From TMED26 sp042088965 (GTDB lineage Bacteria > Pseudomonadota > Alphaproteobacteria > Thalassobaculales > Thalassobaculaceae): a stretch of 64,000 nucleotides of DNA. Position numbers and translations under genes: made by a program. The DNA lies in contig JBELLC010000001.1 of assembly GCA_042088965.1 (NCBI GenBank), positions 1 to 64,000 on the forward strand, read 5' to 3'. Each line of letters starts with the position of its first letter. Positions within the stretch are counted from its first letter, which is position 1. A model generated the notes under the pieces. That model was not told the DNA's origin, did not search any database, and saw nothing but the letters and a program-made list of their open reading frames with translations. Of the stretch, positions 1 through 8,937 are shown in pieces.

Positions 1-738
1 CAAACATGTGATCAACCGGTCGGCTTGAAAGCCATCAACAACAATAACCCGCCCACCGCGCATCAATGTTGATAGGGCGTGATCTGTTGACACCATGTGA
101 AACAGTGGCGGCCAAGCGACAAAATTATTATCTGCGGGGACACCAAGATCGACCGCATAAGCAAAAGACCGAGCGACCATTGCCCGATGACTGATCAGCG
201 CGCCTTTTGGCAGGCCGGTGGTGCCGCTGGTGTATAGAATGATTAAACCTGCTTCATCATCAATCTGGATGTCTGGCTCAGCGGTGCTGGCATTTGCCAA
301 GGCTGTTTCATAGGCCTCACCAAAAGATAATCTGGCATGTGGTAACAGATCTAACCGGTCCAAATTGGCCGTCAGTTCAGCTTCATGGATAATGATCTTC
401 GGGGTGACAAGGTTGAGGCAATGGGCCAACTCACGGTCGGCCAAGCGCCAGTTTTGGGCCGCAACAATGGCGCCGATTTTCGCGCAAGCAAGCTCGACCT
501 CAATATATTCAATACAGTTTCGCGCCAATAGCGCGACCCTGTCGCCGGGCAGAATGCCGTCGGAACATAAATGATTGGCCAAGCGGTTGACCCGCTGATT
601 CAACGCCGTATAGGTCAAGCTCCGCTGAAGGTCAGTCATCGCAATACGCTCAGGCACTGCCTCAGCGCGCGACTTGAACAATCTGCCAACATGCGCCAAT
701 CCGGCCTGCTGTATGTGCTTATTTGGCTGAAATTCCAT
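1..738 (-). CDS. AMP-binding acyl-CoA synthetase, N-terminal part (cut by window edge)
   Basis: This is an adenylate-forming enzyme of the acyl-CoA synthetase/ligase superfamily, expected to activate a carboxylic acid with ATP and CoA. The reading frame is open from an ATG at 738 to the left edge, 246 codons without a stop. The diagnostic P-loop-like motif YTSGTTGLPKG lies near residues 168-178, and it is followed by the usual ISHRAMVARS stretch. The C-terminal half, which holds the rest of the adenylation site, is outside the window. The start is divergent from an MFS exporter about 108 bases away. The substrate cannot be told; fatty, aromatic and other acids are all possible. Confidence 0.9.
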   Translation of the reverse strand, partial: MEFQPNKHIQQAGLAHVGRLFKSRAEAVPERIAMTDLQRSLTYTALNQRVNRLANHLCSDGILPGDRVALLARNCIEYIEVELACAKIGAIVAAQNWRLADRELAHCLNLVTPKIIIHEAELTANLDRLDLLPHARLSFGEAYETALANASTAEPDIQIDDEAGLIILYTSGTTGLPKGALISHRAMVARSFAYAVDLGVPADNNFVAWPPLFHMVSTDHALSTLMRGGRVIVVDGFQADRLITCL

Positions 739-845
739 GCGCCCCTCTTTTCACCCCGGCAAAGTTTAGCGCCCCAGCGCGAGAGCGCCAAGAAATTCAC
801 TCGCCGCCGGGGGGGCATCATGGAATAGTAGGCGATCAACCCGTG

Positions 846-2093
846 ATGTGGAGTTCATCGGTGCAACCCTGGCAACGACTCGCCCTTGGCGGTCATATGG
901 TGCTGCTTGTTGGCATGGGCTTGGGGCGTTTTTCTTATACCCCAATGGTCCCCGCCCTCAGCCGTTTTGAGATCCTCACAGCGGCCGAGGCGGGTATTGT
1001 TGGCGCCGTGAACCTTGGCGCCTATGTGGCTGGCGGCCTGATCAGCGGGGTTTTAGCCGCCCGATTTAGACCGGCCCGCGTGCTGCAAGTTTGCCTGCTA
1101 CTGGCAATGCTATCCTTGCTGGCCAGCATGCTGCCCCTCGGCTTTATCTGGTTACTTTTTTGGCGTGGGCTTATTGGTGCAGCTGTTGCCATCATGATGA
1201 TTTTAGGCATTGCCCTGGTGGCCAACGCGGCACCGCGTGGCCGCCTTGGTTTGGCCACAGGCATTGCTTTCACGGGGGTTGGCGTGGGTGTCTTCCTTTC
1301 TGCGATTGGCTTGCCCTGGCTACTGCAAGTCGGCGTGCTTTGGGCTTGGGGTGGCTCGGCCAGTATTGGGTTGATTGCAGGTGTGATTGGACTATGGGCC
1401 TGGCAAGCGGCGATCGACGTGCCGCCATCAAACCAACGACCCAAAACACCGCCTGAAACCAACGACAAAATCGCCAACGACACCCCCAAAGACGTCGCCA
1501 ATGACATTGCCGATAAAGGCCGCACCAAGGCGGCGCAAGCGGGCCGCCGACTGGTCCTTGCCCAAGCTTTGTTCTCTCTGGGTTTGGTGCCGCACTCCAT
1601 CTACTGGGTCGATTATTTGGTCGTTGAACGTCAGTGGTCCCTGGCCAGCGCCGGACAGCAGTGGTCACTTTTCGGCCTGGGCGCCATCATCGGCACCGCG
1701 CTTTGGGGCCTGCTTGCAGACCGCCTTGGGTTTGGCCGAGCATTGGTTTTGGTATTCACCAGCCTGGCCATCGGGATTACGGCCCCCTTACTGACATCAA
1801 CGCCTGTAATCACCATCATTTCTGTCTTGGTGGTTGGCGCACAACCAGGATTTTCGGCGATTGTTGCTGGCCGCGCACGCTTGGCCGTTGGGCCCGCCGC
1901 CATGCTGGTGCTGTGGCGCTGGATGGTCATCGCGGTTGGCGCAGCGCAGATTATCGGCGGCGCGGGGCTCGTTTATCTGTTTGATTTAACCGCAAACTAT
2001 ACCGTGATTTTCGCCATTGGGGCCGCCGCGATGGCAGCGGGCGCGATCACCGTTGCGGGGCTGCCCACGGACCGGCCCGCCAAACACCCCTAA
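846..2093 (+). CDS. MFS transporter, YbfB/YjiJ-like
   Basis: A 415-residue inner-membrane carrier of the major facilitator superfamily. It has about 12 hydrophobic segments and a central polar loop rich in Asn, Thr, Pro and Lys between segments 6 and 7. The N-terminal GMGLGRFSYTPMVPAL stretch resembles the YbfB/YjiJ group, whose substrates are mostly unknown. The ATG at 846 is chosen because the protein then begins just before the first membrane segment; the frame stays open upstream to 723, but that part is hydrophilic and overlaps the 5' end of the divergent ligase. No strong Shine-Dalgarno precedes 846. Direction of transport is not known. Confidence 0.82.
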   Translation: MWSSSVQPWQRLALGGHMVLLVGMGLGRFSYTPMVPALSRFEILTAAEAGIVGAVNLGAYVAGGLISGVLAARFRPARVLQVCLLLAMLSLLASMLPLGFIWLLFWRGLIGAAVAIMMILGIALVANAAPRGRLGLATGIAFTGVGVGVFLSAIGLPWLLQVGVLWAWGGSASIGLIAGVIGLWAWQAAIDVPPSNQRPKTPPETNDKIANDTPKDVANDIADKGRTKAAQAGRRLVLAQALFSLGLVPHSIYWVDYLVVERQWSLASAGQQWSLFGLGAIIGTALWGLLADRLGFGRALVLVFTSLAIGITAPLLTSTPVITIISVLVVGAQPGFSAIVAGRARLAVGPAAMLVLWRWMVIAVGAAQIIGGAGLVYLFDLTANYTVIFAIGAAAMAAGAITVAGLPTDRPAKHP

Positions 2094-2200
2094 TTTTTTG
2101 CGTGAGCCCAACCCACAATTTGTCGTAGCCTAGCCGTCATGCGTTCTTTGCCGCACACGGCGGCATGATCAAAAATAAATTTTGGGGGGAAATCGCCGTC

Positions 2201-3853
2201 ATGTCGGATCAATATATTGTTGGTGATCTGGTCGCTGAATTTTTACAAGCGGCAGGCGTCACCACCGCCTTTGGACTGGTGTCTGTGCATAACATTCCGA
2301 TGCTTGATGCGATTGGGCGGCGTAACGCCATTCGTTTTGTCAAAGCGCGCGGTGAACATGGTGCCGGCCATATGGCAGACGCCTTCGTGCGCACCAGCGG
2401 CGAGCTGGCCGTGCTGTTTTCAAGTACTGGGCCCGGTGCCGCCAATGCTGTCCCTGCCTTGGTCGAAGCGCGTTTTGCTGGCACCCCCCTGCTGCATATT
2501 ACCGGGCAAACTGCCCGTCCTAACCTGGACCGCGATCAAGGCACCGTGCATGACGTGCCAGGGCAATTACAAATGCTGGCAGCAGTCTCTAAAAGCGCCT
2601 ATCGCATCCGCGACGCCAGCAGTGCCCTGGGGGTTTTAACCAAAGCTGTGACCGACGCGCTGACCGCGCCCATGGGCCCGGTGAGCATTGAAATCCCGAT
2701 TGATGTGCAACGCACCGCCATTAAACGGCCTGATATCTTAGATCAAAACCCACTGGCCCTCGCAGCGCCACAAGCCGCACCCCAGGCGGCACTTGAACAA
2801 GCGGCTAACATGCTGCGGACGGCAAAGCGCCCAATGCTTTGGACGGGCAATGGGGCCAAATTTGCAGGCGCAGCCGTCAGCCGATTGGTTGAAATGGGCC
2901 TGCCTTTGGCCACCAGTTGGAACGGTCGGGCGGTCATCCCAGAAAATCATCCCCTCAATTTCGCCGGGCTTTATGCCAGCCCTGAAATGGCAGAATTTTA
3001 TAAAAGCGTCGATCTTCTGATCGTCGCGGGTTGTCGGTTGCGCGGCCATGAAACCGCTGACATGTCGATGGCACTGCCCGGACCGCGCATTCATATCGAT
3101 GCCGACCCAGCGGCCAACGGCCGCACCTATGACAATGATCTATTTTTATGCGGCGATGCTGGCGCCAGCCTGGAGGCGCTGGCCGACTTGGTCGCCGGAC
3201 AAATGTCAATCGACCCGGACTATGGCGACGCAGCCAAAGCGGTAAAGGTCGCCGCGCAATCTGGTTTCACTGAATTTCTGGGGACCTATGGGGAAATGCC
3301 TTCTGTCGTCCGCGCCGCCATGCCCGATAACGCCGTTTGGGTGCGTGATGTGACGCTCAACAACACCACATGGGGCAATCGAATGTTCCCGCTTTCGGCA
3401 CCGCGCGACAATGTTTATCCGATCAGTGCCGCAATTGGCCCCGGCCTGCCCCTGGGCATCGGCGCCGCTATTGGGGCAAAAGGCCGAAAAACTGTCTCCA
3501 TGAGCGGGGACGGCGGCTTTGCGATCAATCTGGCTGAGCTTTGGACGGCGGTAGATGAAAATGCCGATGTGGTTTTTATGGTCATGAATGACCGGGGCTA
3601 TGGGGTCATTAAGCATATTCAATCCAGCCTTTATGGCAGCCGACATTTTTTCGCAGATCCAACGGCACCTGATTATAAAGCGCTGGCCGAAAACTGCGGC
3701 ATGCCGTTCTTCCACAGCGACACAGTTGCAGGCGTGGGGCCCGCCCTATCAGCGGCGATTGCGGTTGATGGGCCAGCCTTATTAGAGGTGGATATGAACG
3801 CTATCGGGGCGTTTCCGGCCTATTTCAAGCCGCCACCCTATGCCAGCAAATAA
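2201..3853 (+). CDS. Thiamine-pyrophosphate enzyme, acetolactate-synthase-like
   Basis: A 550-residue TPP enzyme with the classical PYR, central and PP domains. Glu52 in the RGEHGAG stretch fits the conserved glutamate that activates the cofactor. The PP domain has GDG at residues 436-438, followed by the ND of the metal/TPP motif (NDRGYG). It is shorter than many catabolic acetolactate synthases, and no regulatory subunit lies next to it, so an anabolic IlvB role is unlikely. Decarboxylation or ligation of a 2-oxo acid is the general expectation. The start at 2201 is favoured over 2165 because a GGGGGG-rich ribosome site lies 8 bases upstream. It converges on the EamA permease gene. Confidence 0.85.
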   Translation: MSDQYIVGDLVAEFLQAAGVTTAFGLVSVHNIPMLDAIGRRNAIRFVKARGEHGAGHMADAFVRTSGELAVLFSSTGPGAANAVPALVEARFAGTPLLHITGQTARPNLDRDQGTVHDVPGQLQMLAAVSKSAYRIRDASSALGVLTKAVTDALTAPMGPVSIEIPIDVQRTAIKRPDILDQNPLALAAPQAAPQAALEQAANMLRTAKRPMLWTGNGAKFAGAAVSRLVEMGLPLATSWNGRAVIPENHPLNFAGLYASPEMAEFYKSVDLLIVAGCRLRGHETADMSMALPGPRIHIDADPAANGRTYDNDLFLCGDAGASLEALADLVAGQMSIDPDYGDAAKAVKVAAQSGFTEFLGTYGEMPSVVRAAMPDNAVWVRDVTLNNTTWGNRMFPLSAPRDNVYPISAAIGPGLPLGIGAAIGAKGRKTVSMSGDGGFAINLAELWTAVDENADVVFMVMNDRGYGVIKHIQSSLYGSRHFFADPTAPDYKALAENCGMPFFHSDTVAGVGPALSAAIAVDGPALLEVDMNAIGAFPAYFKPPPYASK

Positions 3854-3863
3854 TCGGTCGGGC

Positions 3864-4799
3864 CTATCGGTTAACGGCAATAAAGGCGACCGAGGGAACC
3901 ACCAAAAGGACAGCGATCACAATGCGCAGGGTAAGTTTTTCACGCCGAAAGACCAACCACGTCATCAGCATGGTGAACACCGGTGAGGCGGCAACAATCG
4001 GGACCACCTCGATCACCTGGCCGCGCATCAAGGCATTATTCAGAGCGAAAATAGCTGTTGAAAAACACAAGCCACCTGCCGCAAACCAGTATACGCCCGA
4101 AAGCTTCCAGTTGATTTTCGGTTTATTGCGGCGGGTTAAGGATACCAAATGGGTAATGATTGCAGAGACCACGAAGCCAATCATGCCAGCGATAAAGGGT
4201 TCAGCTACTTGATCCAGCCCGACCTTTGAGAGCACATGACCAAGTGCCCGTAAAAGTGCTGCGCCCACGGGCAGTGCCAACGCCCATAAAGGCCAGTTCG
4301 CTGCTTTTCCACCACCTTTGCGGGTCAGCAATAAAATACCGGCAAAAATACCAATTGTGCCTGCCGCCGTTTCAAGGGTCAGCGCCTCTCCCAACCACAG
4401 AATGCCCAGCGCCAAACCAAACAGCGGTGAGGTTGACGAGAGCGAACTGGAAAGCGTTGGTCCCAGATAGCGCATCCCCCAAACCGCAAGATTGGCTGAC
4501 AGGGCGGGCCGGAACAAGCCCACCAGCACAAAAATCAATACCGCAGGGTGAAACAAAGCCTCAAAGTTCAGGAACCAAGGTGCCAGCAGTAAATGAATGC
4601 CTGCCGAGGTTGTAATTGTGGTTGCTGTACCAAGGCGGTTGTCCAAGGTCGCCAGCCCCTGATTTTGGCATTGCGCTCCCAAGGCAAACAGGAAGGCTGC
4701 GATCAACGCCAAAAAAATGGGGGAGATTTCAATAAGCACGGGAACACCGGAAAGGAAGTTGACCGGATCAACCCTACGCTGTTCCCGAGCACGGCACAA
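3864..4799 (-). CDS. EamA-family (DMT) permease
   Basis: An approximately 311-residue membrane protein with about ten hydrophobic helices in two EamA-like halves, the pattern of drug/metabolite transporters. Substrates in this family range from amino acids to sugars and cannot be read from sequence. It lies 14 bases after the PfkB sugar kinase, so the two are probably co-transcribed and the permease may move the kinase's substrate or product. The start is uncertain: the open frame begins with a TTG at 4799, and a GTG at 4739 would remove a polar 20-residue N-terminus and put the first helix at the start. Confidence 0.82.
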   Translation of the reverse strand: MCRAREQRRVDPVNFLSGVPVLIEISPIFLALIAAFLFALGAQCQNQGLATLDNRLGTATTITTSAGIHLLLAPWFLNFEALFHPAVLIFVLVGLFRPALSANLAVWGMRYLGPTLSSSLSSTSPLFGLALGILWLGEALTLETAAGTIGIFAGILLLTRKGGGKAANWPLWALALPVGAALLRALGHVLSKVGLDQVAEPFIAGMIGFVVSAIITHLVSLTRRNKPKINWKLSGVYWFAAGGLCFSTAIFALNNALMRGQVIEVVPIVAASPVFTMLMTWLVFRREKLTLRIVIAVLLVVPSVAFIAVNR

Positions 4800-4813
4800 T
4801 CTATTGAAAAAAT

Positions 4814-5740
4814 TTAACTCTTTGTCGATAGCAAGGCGTCAACATTGGCCCGATCTGGGGCACCGAGACGGCCCCCAAAAACCGTACATTTGAGGGCGGC
4901 GGCAGCATTCGCGAAGGTCGCCGCCTCTGTCAGTGTTTGGCCTTCTGCAAGCGCCAACGTAAACGCACCATGGAACACATCACCTGCCGAAAGCGTGTCC
5001 ACAACCGACACTTGAAATCCGGGCACTGCCCAAATATCCCCATCTGCGGCCAGCAAACAACCTGCTGCGTCCAGTGTGACGCCGACCGCTATCGCCGTGG
5101 GCAAGCGTGCCGAGGCAGCCTGCAAAAGGGTCTCAGGTGCGCCCTGTTCACCAACGAACAGCGTCAACCCGCGGCGCGAGAAGATCGGATGACTGGCAGC
5201 GCCAGCTAATCGGCGCAGGTCATCAACAGGCGCAATATCAGCATCTAAAACCGCCGGAATATGCCGTGCGCGGGCCGCCGCGAGTAATGCAAGCCCACCC
5301 TCACACCAGCGACAATCCGCGAGCACAGCCGCCGCATCATCAACCGCCTGCAGCGGCAACCATGCCGCTGATGGATCAAGGGCCAGATCATAGTAGGGCA
5401 CCACCAACCGTTCGCCACTGGGGTCCACAAGGGTGACACCAATACCGGTTTTCGCCCCGGCAATGACCCGCACAGCTGAGGTATCGACACCCTCGGCTGT
5501 GAGGCTGGCGATATATTGCTGACCGGCGGCATCATCACCAACCCGCGACCAAATTTGCGCTGTACCGCGCAATCGCGCAATCGACGCCGCCGCACTTGAC
5601 GCCATGCCAGCACCAAATTGCAGACAGTCACCGGCCAGGACCTTTTCACCAAGACGGCCAAGCCGCGGGACGTGCAGCACCGTATCAACAGTTGCCGCAC
5701 CCAGGCAAATGACCGACGTCGCATTGAGGGGGGCCATCAT
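4814..5740 (-). CDS. PfkB-family sugar kinase, sulfofructose-kinase (YihV)-like
   Basis: A 308-residue ribokinase/PfkB-family kinase that would phosphorylate a sugar or sugar-like compound with ATP. The C-terminal signature reads DTLSAGDVFHGAF; it keeps the catalytic Asp of GAGD but has Ser where Gly is usual. Several blocks recall YihV, the sulfofructose kinase of the sulfo-EMP pathway: DCRWCEG followed by a VLDADI block, VFHGAF, and ALKCTVFGGRLGAPD. This is a resemblance from memory, not a measured match. The start at 5740 (ATGATG) has a GATGGGAA ribosome site and fits the N-terminal VICLGAATVD strand; the frame extends to 5806. A perfect inverted repeat lies just upstream at 5758-5774. Confidence 0.8.
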   Translation of the reverse strand: MMAPLNATSVICLGAATVDTVLHVPRLGRLGEKVLAGDCLQFGAGMASSAAASIARLRGTAQIWSRVGDDAAGQQYIASLTAEGVDTSAVRVIAGAKTGIGVTLVDPSGERLVVPYYDLALDPSAAWLPLQAVDDAAAVLADCRWCEGGLALLAAARARHIPAVLDADIAPVDDLRRLAGAASHPIFSRRGLTLFVGEQGAPETLLQAASARLPTAIAVGVTLDAAGCLLAADGDIWAVPGFQVSVVDTLSAGDVFHGAFTLALAEGQTLTEAATFANAAAALKCTVFGGRLGAPDRANVDALLSTKS

Positions 5741-5757
5741 CGCTATGTTCCCATCGT

Positions 5758-5774
5758 TAAAGCTGGTAGCTTTA
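5758..5774. promoter_or_regulatory. Perfect inverted repeat before the sugar kinase
   Basis: TAAAGCT and AGCTTTA are separated by GGT, 17 bases in all. The site ends 17 bases upstream of the kinase start, immediately upstream of its ribosome-binding site, and lies in the divergent gap with the TauE gene. It could be an operator or a small 5'UTR hairpin; no cognate regulator gene is adjacent. Confidence 0.4.
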
Positions 5775-5851
5775 CCCCTATGTTGCCAAAGATGCCATGG
5801 GCTCAATTTTCACCTGCCAGTGAGCAGATTGCACGACCGAAAAGGGCAAAC

Positions 5852-5883
5852 CCTGAAAGTACCAGATCCTGAAAGTACCAGAT
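5852..5883. repeat. Tandem 16-bp direct repeat
   Basis: The unit CCTGAAAGTACCAGAT occurs twice without a gap (5852-5867 and 5868-5883). The second copy ends one base before the TTG start codon assigned to the TauE/SafE gene, so the repeat forms its immediate 5' flank and could change the ribosome-binding region. Confidence 0.9.
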
Positions 5884-5884
5884 A

Positions 5885-6640
5885 TTGACTGATATACTGT
5901 TCGATTGGTCGGTTGTGACATGGGCCGTTGCGGTGAGCGCAACGCTGATTGCTGCCATTGTTCGCGGTTTTACAGGTTTTGGGTTTGCCCTGATCTTAAT
6001 TGCAGCGGTCAGTATTTTTGATATCCCCGCGGTCGTGATACCCATGGTGCTTTTGTTGGATTTGGCCGTCAGTGTGCATCTGATCCCCAGTGTGCGCCGA
6101 GATATTAATTGGACTGTTCTAACGCCGATTTTAATGGGCGCCGCCATTGGTGTGCCCATCGGTGTTGCCGTCCTGGCCAACTTGCCTGCCGATAGCATGC
6201 GCATCGCGATTGCACTTTGTATCCTGGGGGCCGTTCTTGTCCTGCGAAAAGGATATCAATTGGCAAAGCAACCGGGCCCATTGGCCGCATCCCTAACCGG
6301 TCTTGCCGCCGGGTTTCTCGCTGGCAGCGTTGGCATGCCGGGGCCCGTTATTGTGGTTTTCTTGCTTGCCTGTCCGCTCGCCGTTGGCAATGTGCGCGCC
6401 TCATTGGTGGCGTTCATCCTGATGACCGATATCTTATCTTTGGCGCTGATGTTTTGGGCAGATTTATTTACCGAAGTGGTCGTCTTGAGGGCCGCCATTT
6501 TACTGCCCGTGGTCCTTTTGGGCACAGCCATCGGTAAGCGCTTGTTCACAATCACAGACCCCGAAACGGTACGCAATGGCGCATTGGTACTTTTAACAGT
6601 TCTGGCGCTTGTCGCCTTAAGCAGAGTTTTGTTATCTTAG
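5885..6640 (+). CDS. TauE/SafE-family sulfite/anion exporter-like permease
   Basis: A 251-residue membrane protein with about eight hydrophobic helices. The early motif RGFTGFGFALILI and the later AAGFLAGSVGMPGPVIV repeat are the two half signatures of TauE/SafE permeases, which export sulfite, sulfoacetate or related anions in organosulfonate users. The first plausible start is a TTG at 5885; no ATG lies near the first helix, so the true start is uncertain. It is divergent from a kinase resembling sulfofructose kinase, which would fit a sulfonate context, but many TauE proteins have unrelated substrates. Confidence 0.8.
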   Translation: MTDILFDWSVVTWAVAVSATLIAAIVRGFTGFGFALILIAAVSIFDIPAVVIPMVLLLDLAVSVHLIPSVRRDINWTVLTPILMGAAIGVPIGVAVLANLPADSMRIAIALCILGAVLVLRKGYQLAKQPGPLAASLTGLAAGFLAGSVGMPGPVIVVFLLACPLAVGNVRASLVAFILMTDILSLALMFWADLFTEVVVLRAAILLPVVLLGTAIGKRLFTITDPETVRNGALVLLTVLALVALSRVLLS

Positions 6641-6669
6641 ATTTGTAACTTGCCGCTGAGTGACACTAT

Positions 6670-7338
6670 ATGCACACCCTTTACCATCAACCTTTTTCGC
6701 CCTTCAGCCGGAAAATTCGGGTTATATTGGCCGAGAAAAAGTTACCATTCGACTTGATCGTTGAGCCTGTCTGGCAACGTCGACAGGCGTTCCTAGCGAT
6801 GAATCCGGCGGGTCAGGTGCCTGTGCTGATTAACAGTAAAGACCAGGTTATCGCTGATTCCAATGTCATCGCTGAATATCTTGAGGAAACCGAGGCCTCG
6901 CCCAATCTGCTGCCTTTTGACACCGCTGGCCGGGCTGAAACACGGCGGCTTGTGGCCTGGTTTGACGACAAATTTAATACTGAGGTGACCGCCCCACAGG
7001 TTGGCGAAAAACTGTATAAACGGCTCAGCGGCGGCGGCCCCCCCAATAGCGCTGTGGTGCGCGCTGGCACCCAAAATATCCTGACCCATCTTGATTATAT
7101 CGGCCACCTGGCTGAGCGGCGTAACTGGCTTGCCGGTGATGATTTCTCATTTGCCGACATTGCAGCGGCCGCCCATTTATCGGCTGTTGATTATCTCGGC
7201 GGGGTTCCTTGGGATCATAACGGCGAAGCACGCACCTGGTACGCTAGGGTGAAATCACGGCCCAGCTTCCGGAGCGTGTTAAGCGATCATATCCCCGGCC
7301 TGCCGCCGCCCCCACATTATGCGGATTTAGACTTTTGA
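6670..7338 (+). CDS. Glutathione S-transferase family protein
   Basis: A 222-residue cytosolic protein. The N-terminal thioredoxin-like domain (residues 1-80) carries HQPFSPFSRKIRV, with Ser/Pro residues at the usual thiol-binding position, the cis-proline region GQVPVL, and the glutathione-contact motif ADSNVI. An all-helical C-terminal domain follows. GSTs conjugate or reduce electrophiles with glutathione. The substrate is unknown. It follows the TauE gene by 29 bases and may share its transcript. Confidence 0.88.
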   Translation: MHTLYHQPFSPFSRKIRVILAEKKLPFDLIVEPVWQRRQAFLAMNPAGQVPVLINSKDQVIADSNVIAEYLEETEASPNLLPFDTAGRAETRRLVAWFDDKFNTEVTAPQVGEKLYKRLSGGGPPNSAVVRAGTQNILTHLDYIGHLAERRNWLAGDDFSFADIAAAAHLSAVDYLGGVPWDHNGEARTWYARVKSRPSFRSVLSDHIPGLPPPPHYADLDF

Positions 7339-7353
7339 GCGGTCCAGTTTATC

Positions 7354-8106
7354 TTAACTTAAATCCATCAATTCAATGCGGTCGCGAATGGCCTGTTGTA
7401 AGTGAAGATCATCCGTAAGACTTAACGCCTCGATGAAATCCTCGCGGGCACGGTCAAGATTGCCCCGGAGTTGCTGCAATATACCACGTTCTAGCCAGAT
7501 ATCAGCGCGCGTTGGCGCAAGCGCCTTGGCCTGCTCTATATCTTGGCTGGCAAGATCCAAGGCATCCGCATAACGATGGGCAACGCCCCGGTAAACCAAT
7601 GCGTCAACTGATTGCGGTCGGCGCATCAGAATATAATCTAAATCGGCAATGGCGGCTGTAAAATGGCCCGCGGCGAGTCGTGTTGAGGCGCGATCTATTC
7701 TATATTCAGCGTCATTTGGGTAGCGTTGCAAAATCTCTGTTTGTACCGTTTCGGCAGCTGTCAAATGCCCGGCCATGAACCAGATTTGACCTGTCTGCGC
7801 CAGCCAATTGATGGCTATTTCAGGATTATCAACCTCAGCCGCTAGGCGCTGCAAACGGCTCGCGGCTTCCGCGAAGCGATCCAGACCAACCAAGGCAATG
7901 GCCGCGCAATACCGGGCCATGATCCCGCCGCCCGCCGCGTGCCATTTCTGGGCCTGCTGATAGGCGTCTCTCGGGTCACGCTCTGCCAGTGCCAAACAGC
8001 TGGCCTGATCATGAAGGTTTTTCGTGCCCGCCGCTGCATCCACATCAACCGCCCAGGCATGAGCCAATAATGCCAAAGGCAGCAAGATATAGCGCCCCCT
8101 TACCAC
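7354..8106 (-). CDS. Exported tetratricopeptide-repeat protein
   Basis: A 250-residue protein beginning with a GTG. Its N-terminus (VRGRYILLPLALLAHAWA) looks like a signal peptide, so the product is probably periplasmic. The remainder is made of alpha-helical repeats with TPR spacing (AEYRIDRASTRLAAGHFTAA, then VDALVYRGVAHRY and ADIWLERGILQQLRGNLDRA). TPRs mediate protein contacts; no catalytic motif is seen. It starts 5 bases after the stop of the alpha/beta hydrolase gene, so the two probably form one operon. Confidence 0.78.
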   Translation of the reverse strand: MVRGRYILLPLALLAHAWAVDVDAAAGTKNLHDQASCLALAERDPRDAYQQAQKWHAAGGGIMARYCAAIALVGLDRFAEAASRLQRLAAEVDNPEIAINWLAQTGQIWFMAGHLTAAETVQTEILQRYPNDAEYRIDRASTRLAAGHFTAAIADLDYILMRRPQSVDALVYRGVAHRYADALDLASQDIEQAKALAPTRADIWLERGILQQLRGNLDRAREDFIEALSLTDDLHLQQAIRDRIELMDLS

Positions 8107-8111
8107 AGCGT

Positions 8112-8894
8112 TTACGCAGCCTCAATTTCGGCTGACAGCGCGGCAACGGTGCGCGTCAGTAAGGCCAGGTCGCGGTCTCGCGACAGGCGATGATCCCCAT
8201 CTTTGATGAAGACTGCTTCCACATTGCCCTCTTGCAGGGCCTCGATAATTTTAAAGGCATGCTGATAGGGGACATCTGGATCACACATGCCTTGCAATAA
8301 GCGCACCGGCACTGGGATGTTCAGCGGTGCGCGTAACAACAGATGCGCCCTGCCATCGGTAATCAGCTGCAAGGTGATCGCATAAGGGGCATCACCATAG
8401 TCAGACGGTGCAAAATACACCCCGTCACGTTCAAGCGTTTGACGAATTTCCGGGGTAAAAGCAGGCCACATTAGATCTTCGGTAAAATCGGGCGCAGCGG
8501 CGATGCCCACAAGCCCTGCCACCCGCGCCGGGCGGGCCAGCGCCGCCAACATCATGATCCAGCCCCCCATGGAAGAGCCAACGAGGATTTGCGGCCCCTC
8601 GGTCAAGGCATCAATCACCGCCACGGCATCATTTGCCCATTGGCCGATCGTCCCTTCCTGAAATGCGCCTGATGAGGCCCCATGGCCCTGATAATCAAAT
8701 CGCAGAAAGGCTTGGCCGCGCGCCACTGCAAATTCTTCCAGCGCCAGCGCTTTTGTGCCTGTCATATCAGACATAAAACCACCCAGAAAAACAATGCCAG
8801 GTTGGCGTCCTGGGCGCTGGTGATAGGCAATTTTTACATTATTGGGCAGCGCTAAATACTCCGGCGCGTGTGGCTCGCTTGACGATGCATTCAT
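8112..8894 (-). CDS. Alpha/beta hydrolase
   Basis: A 260-residue alpha/beta-hydrolase-fold enzyme. The nucleophile elbow reads VGSSMGG, an oxyanion-hole region is seen in VFLGGFMSDM, and the acid and base are likely in the MCDPDVPY and DGDHRL stretches near residues 215-245. The general role is hydrolysis of an ester, thioester or amide; the substrate is unknown. The gene is upstream of the TPR protein on the minus strand and divergent from the glycosyltransferase pair. Confidence 0.85.
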   Translation of the reverse strand: MNASSSEPHAPEYLALPNNVKIAYHQRPGRQPGIVFLGGFMSDMTGTKALALEEFAVARGQAFLRFDYQGHGASSGAFQEGTIGQWANDAVAVIDALTEGPQILVGSSMGGWIMMLAALARPARVAGLVGIAAAPDFTEDLMWPAFTPEIRQTLERDGVYFAPSDYGDAPYAITLQLITDGRAHLLLRAPLNIPVPVRLLQGMCDPDVPYQHAFKIIEALQEGNVEAVFIKDGDHRLSRDRDLALLTRTVAALSAEIEAA

Positions 8895-8937
8895 TCTGCT
8901 TGATTCTCCCCCTAATCAAACTGCGGAGCGACGGCAT

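Noticed and set aside
754..812. CCCCGGC/GCCGGGG pair in the ligase-MFS gap as an operator
   Set aside because: The arms are 45 bases apart in a GC-rich stretch and have no other symmetry, so it could be chance.
1022..1600. A 192-residue open frame on the minus strand inside the MFS gene
   Set aside because: It is antisense to a well-supported membrane-protein gene, has a composition like a shadow frame and shows no domain.
2201..3853. Sulfoacetaldehyde acetyltransferase (Xsc) as identity of the TPP enzyme
   Set aside because: The N-terminal and active-site blocks do not resemble Xsc as I remember it, and the protein is shorter. Kept as a general acetolactate-synthase-like enzyme.
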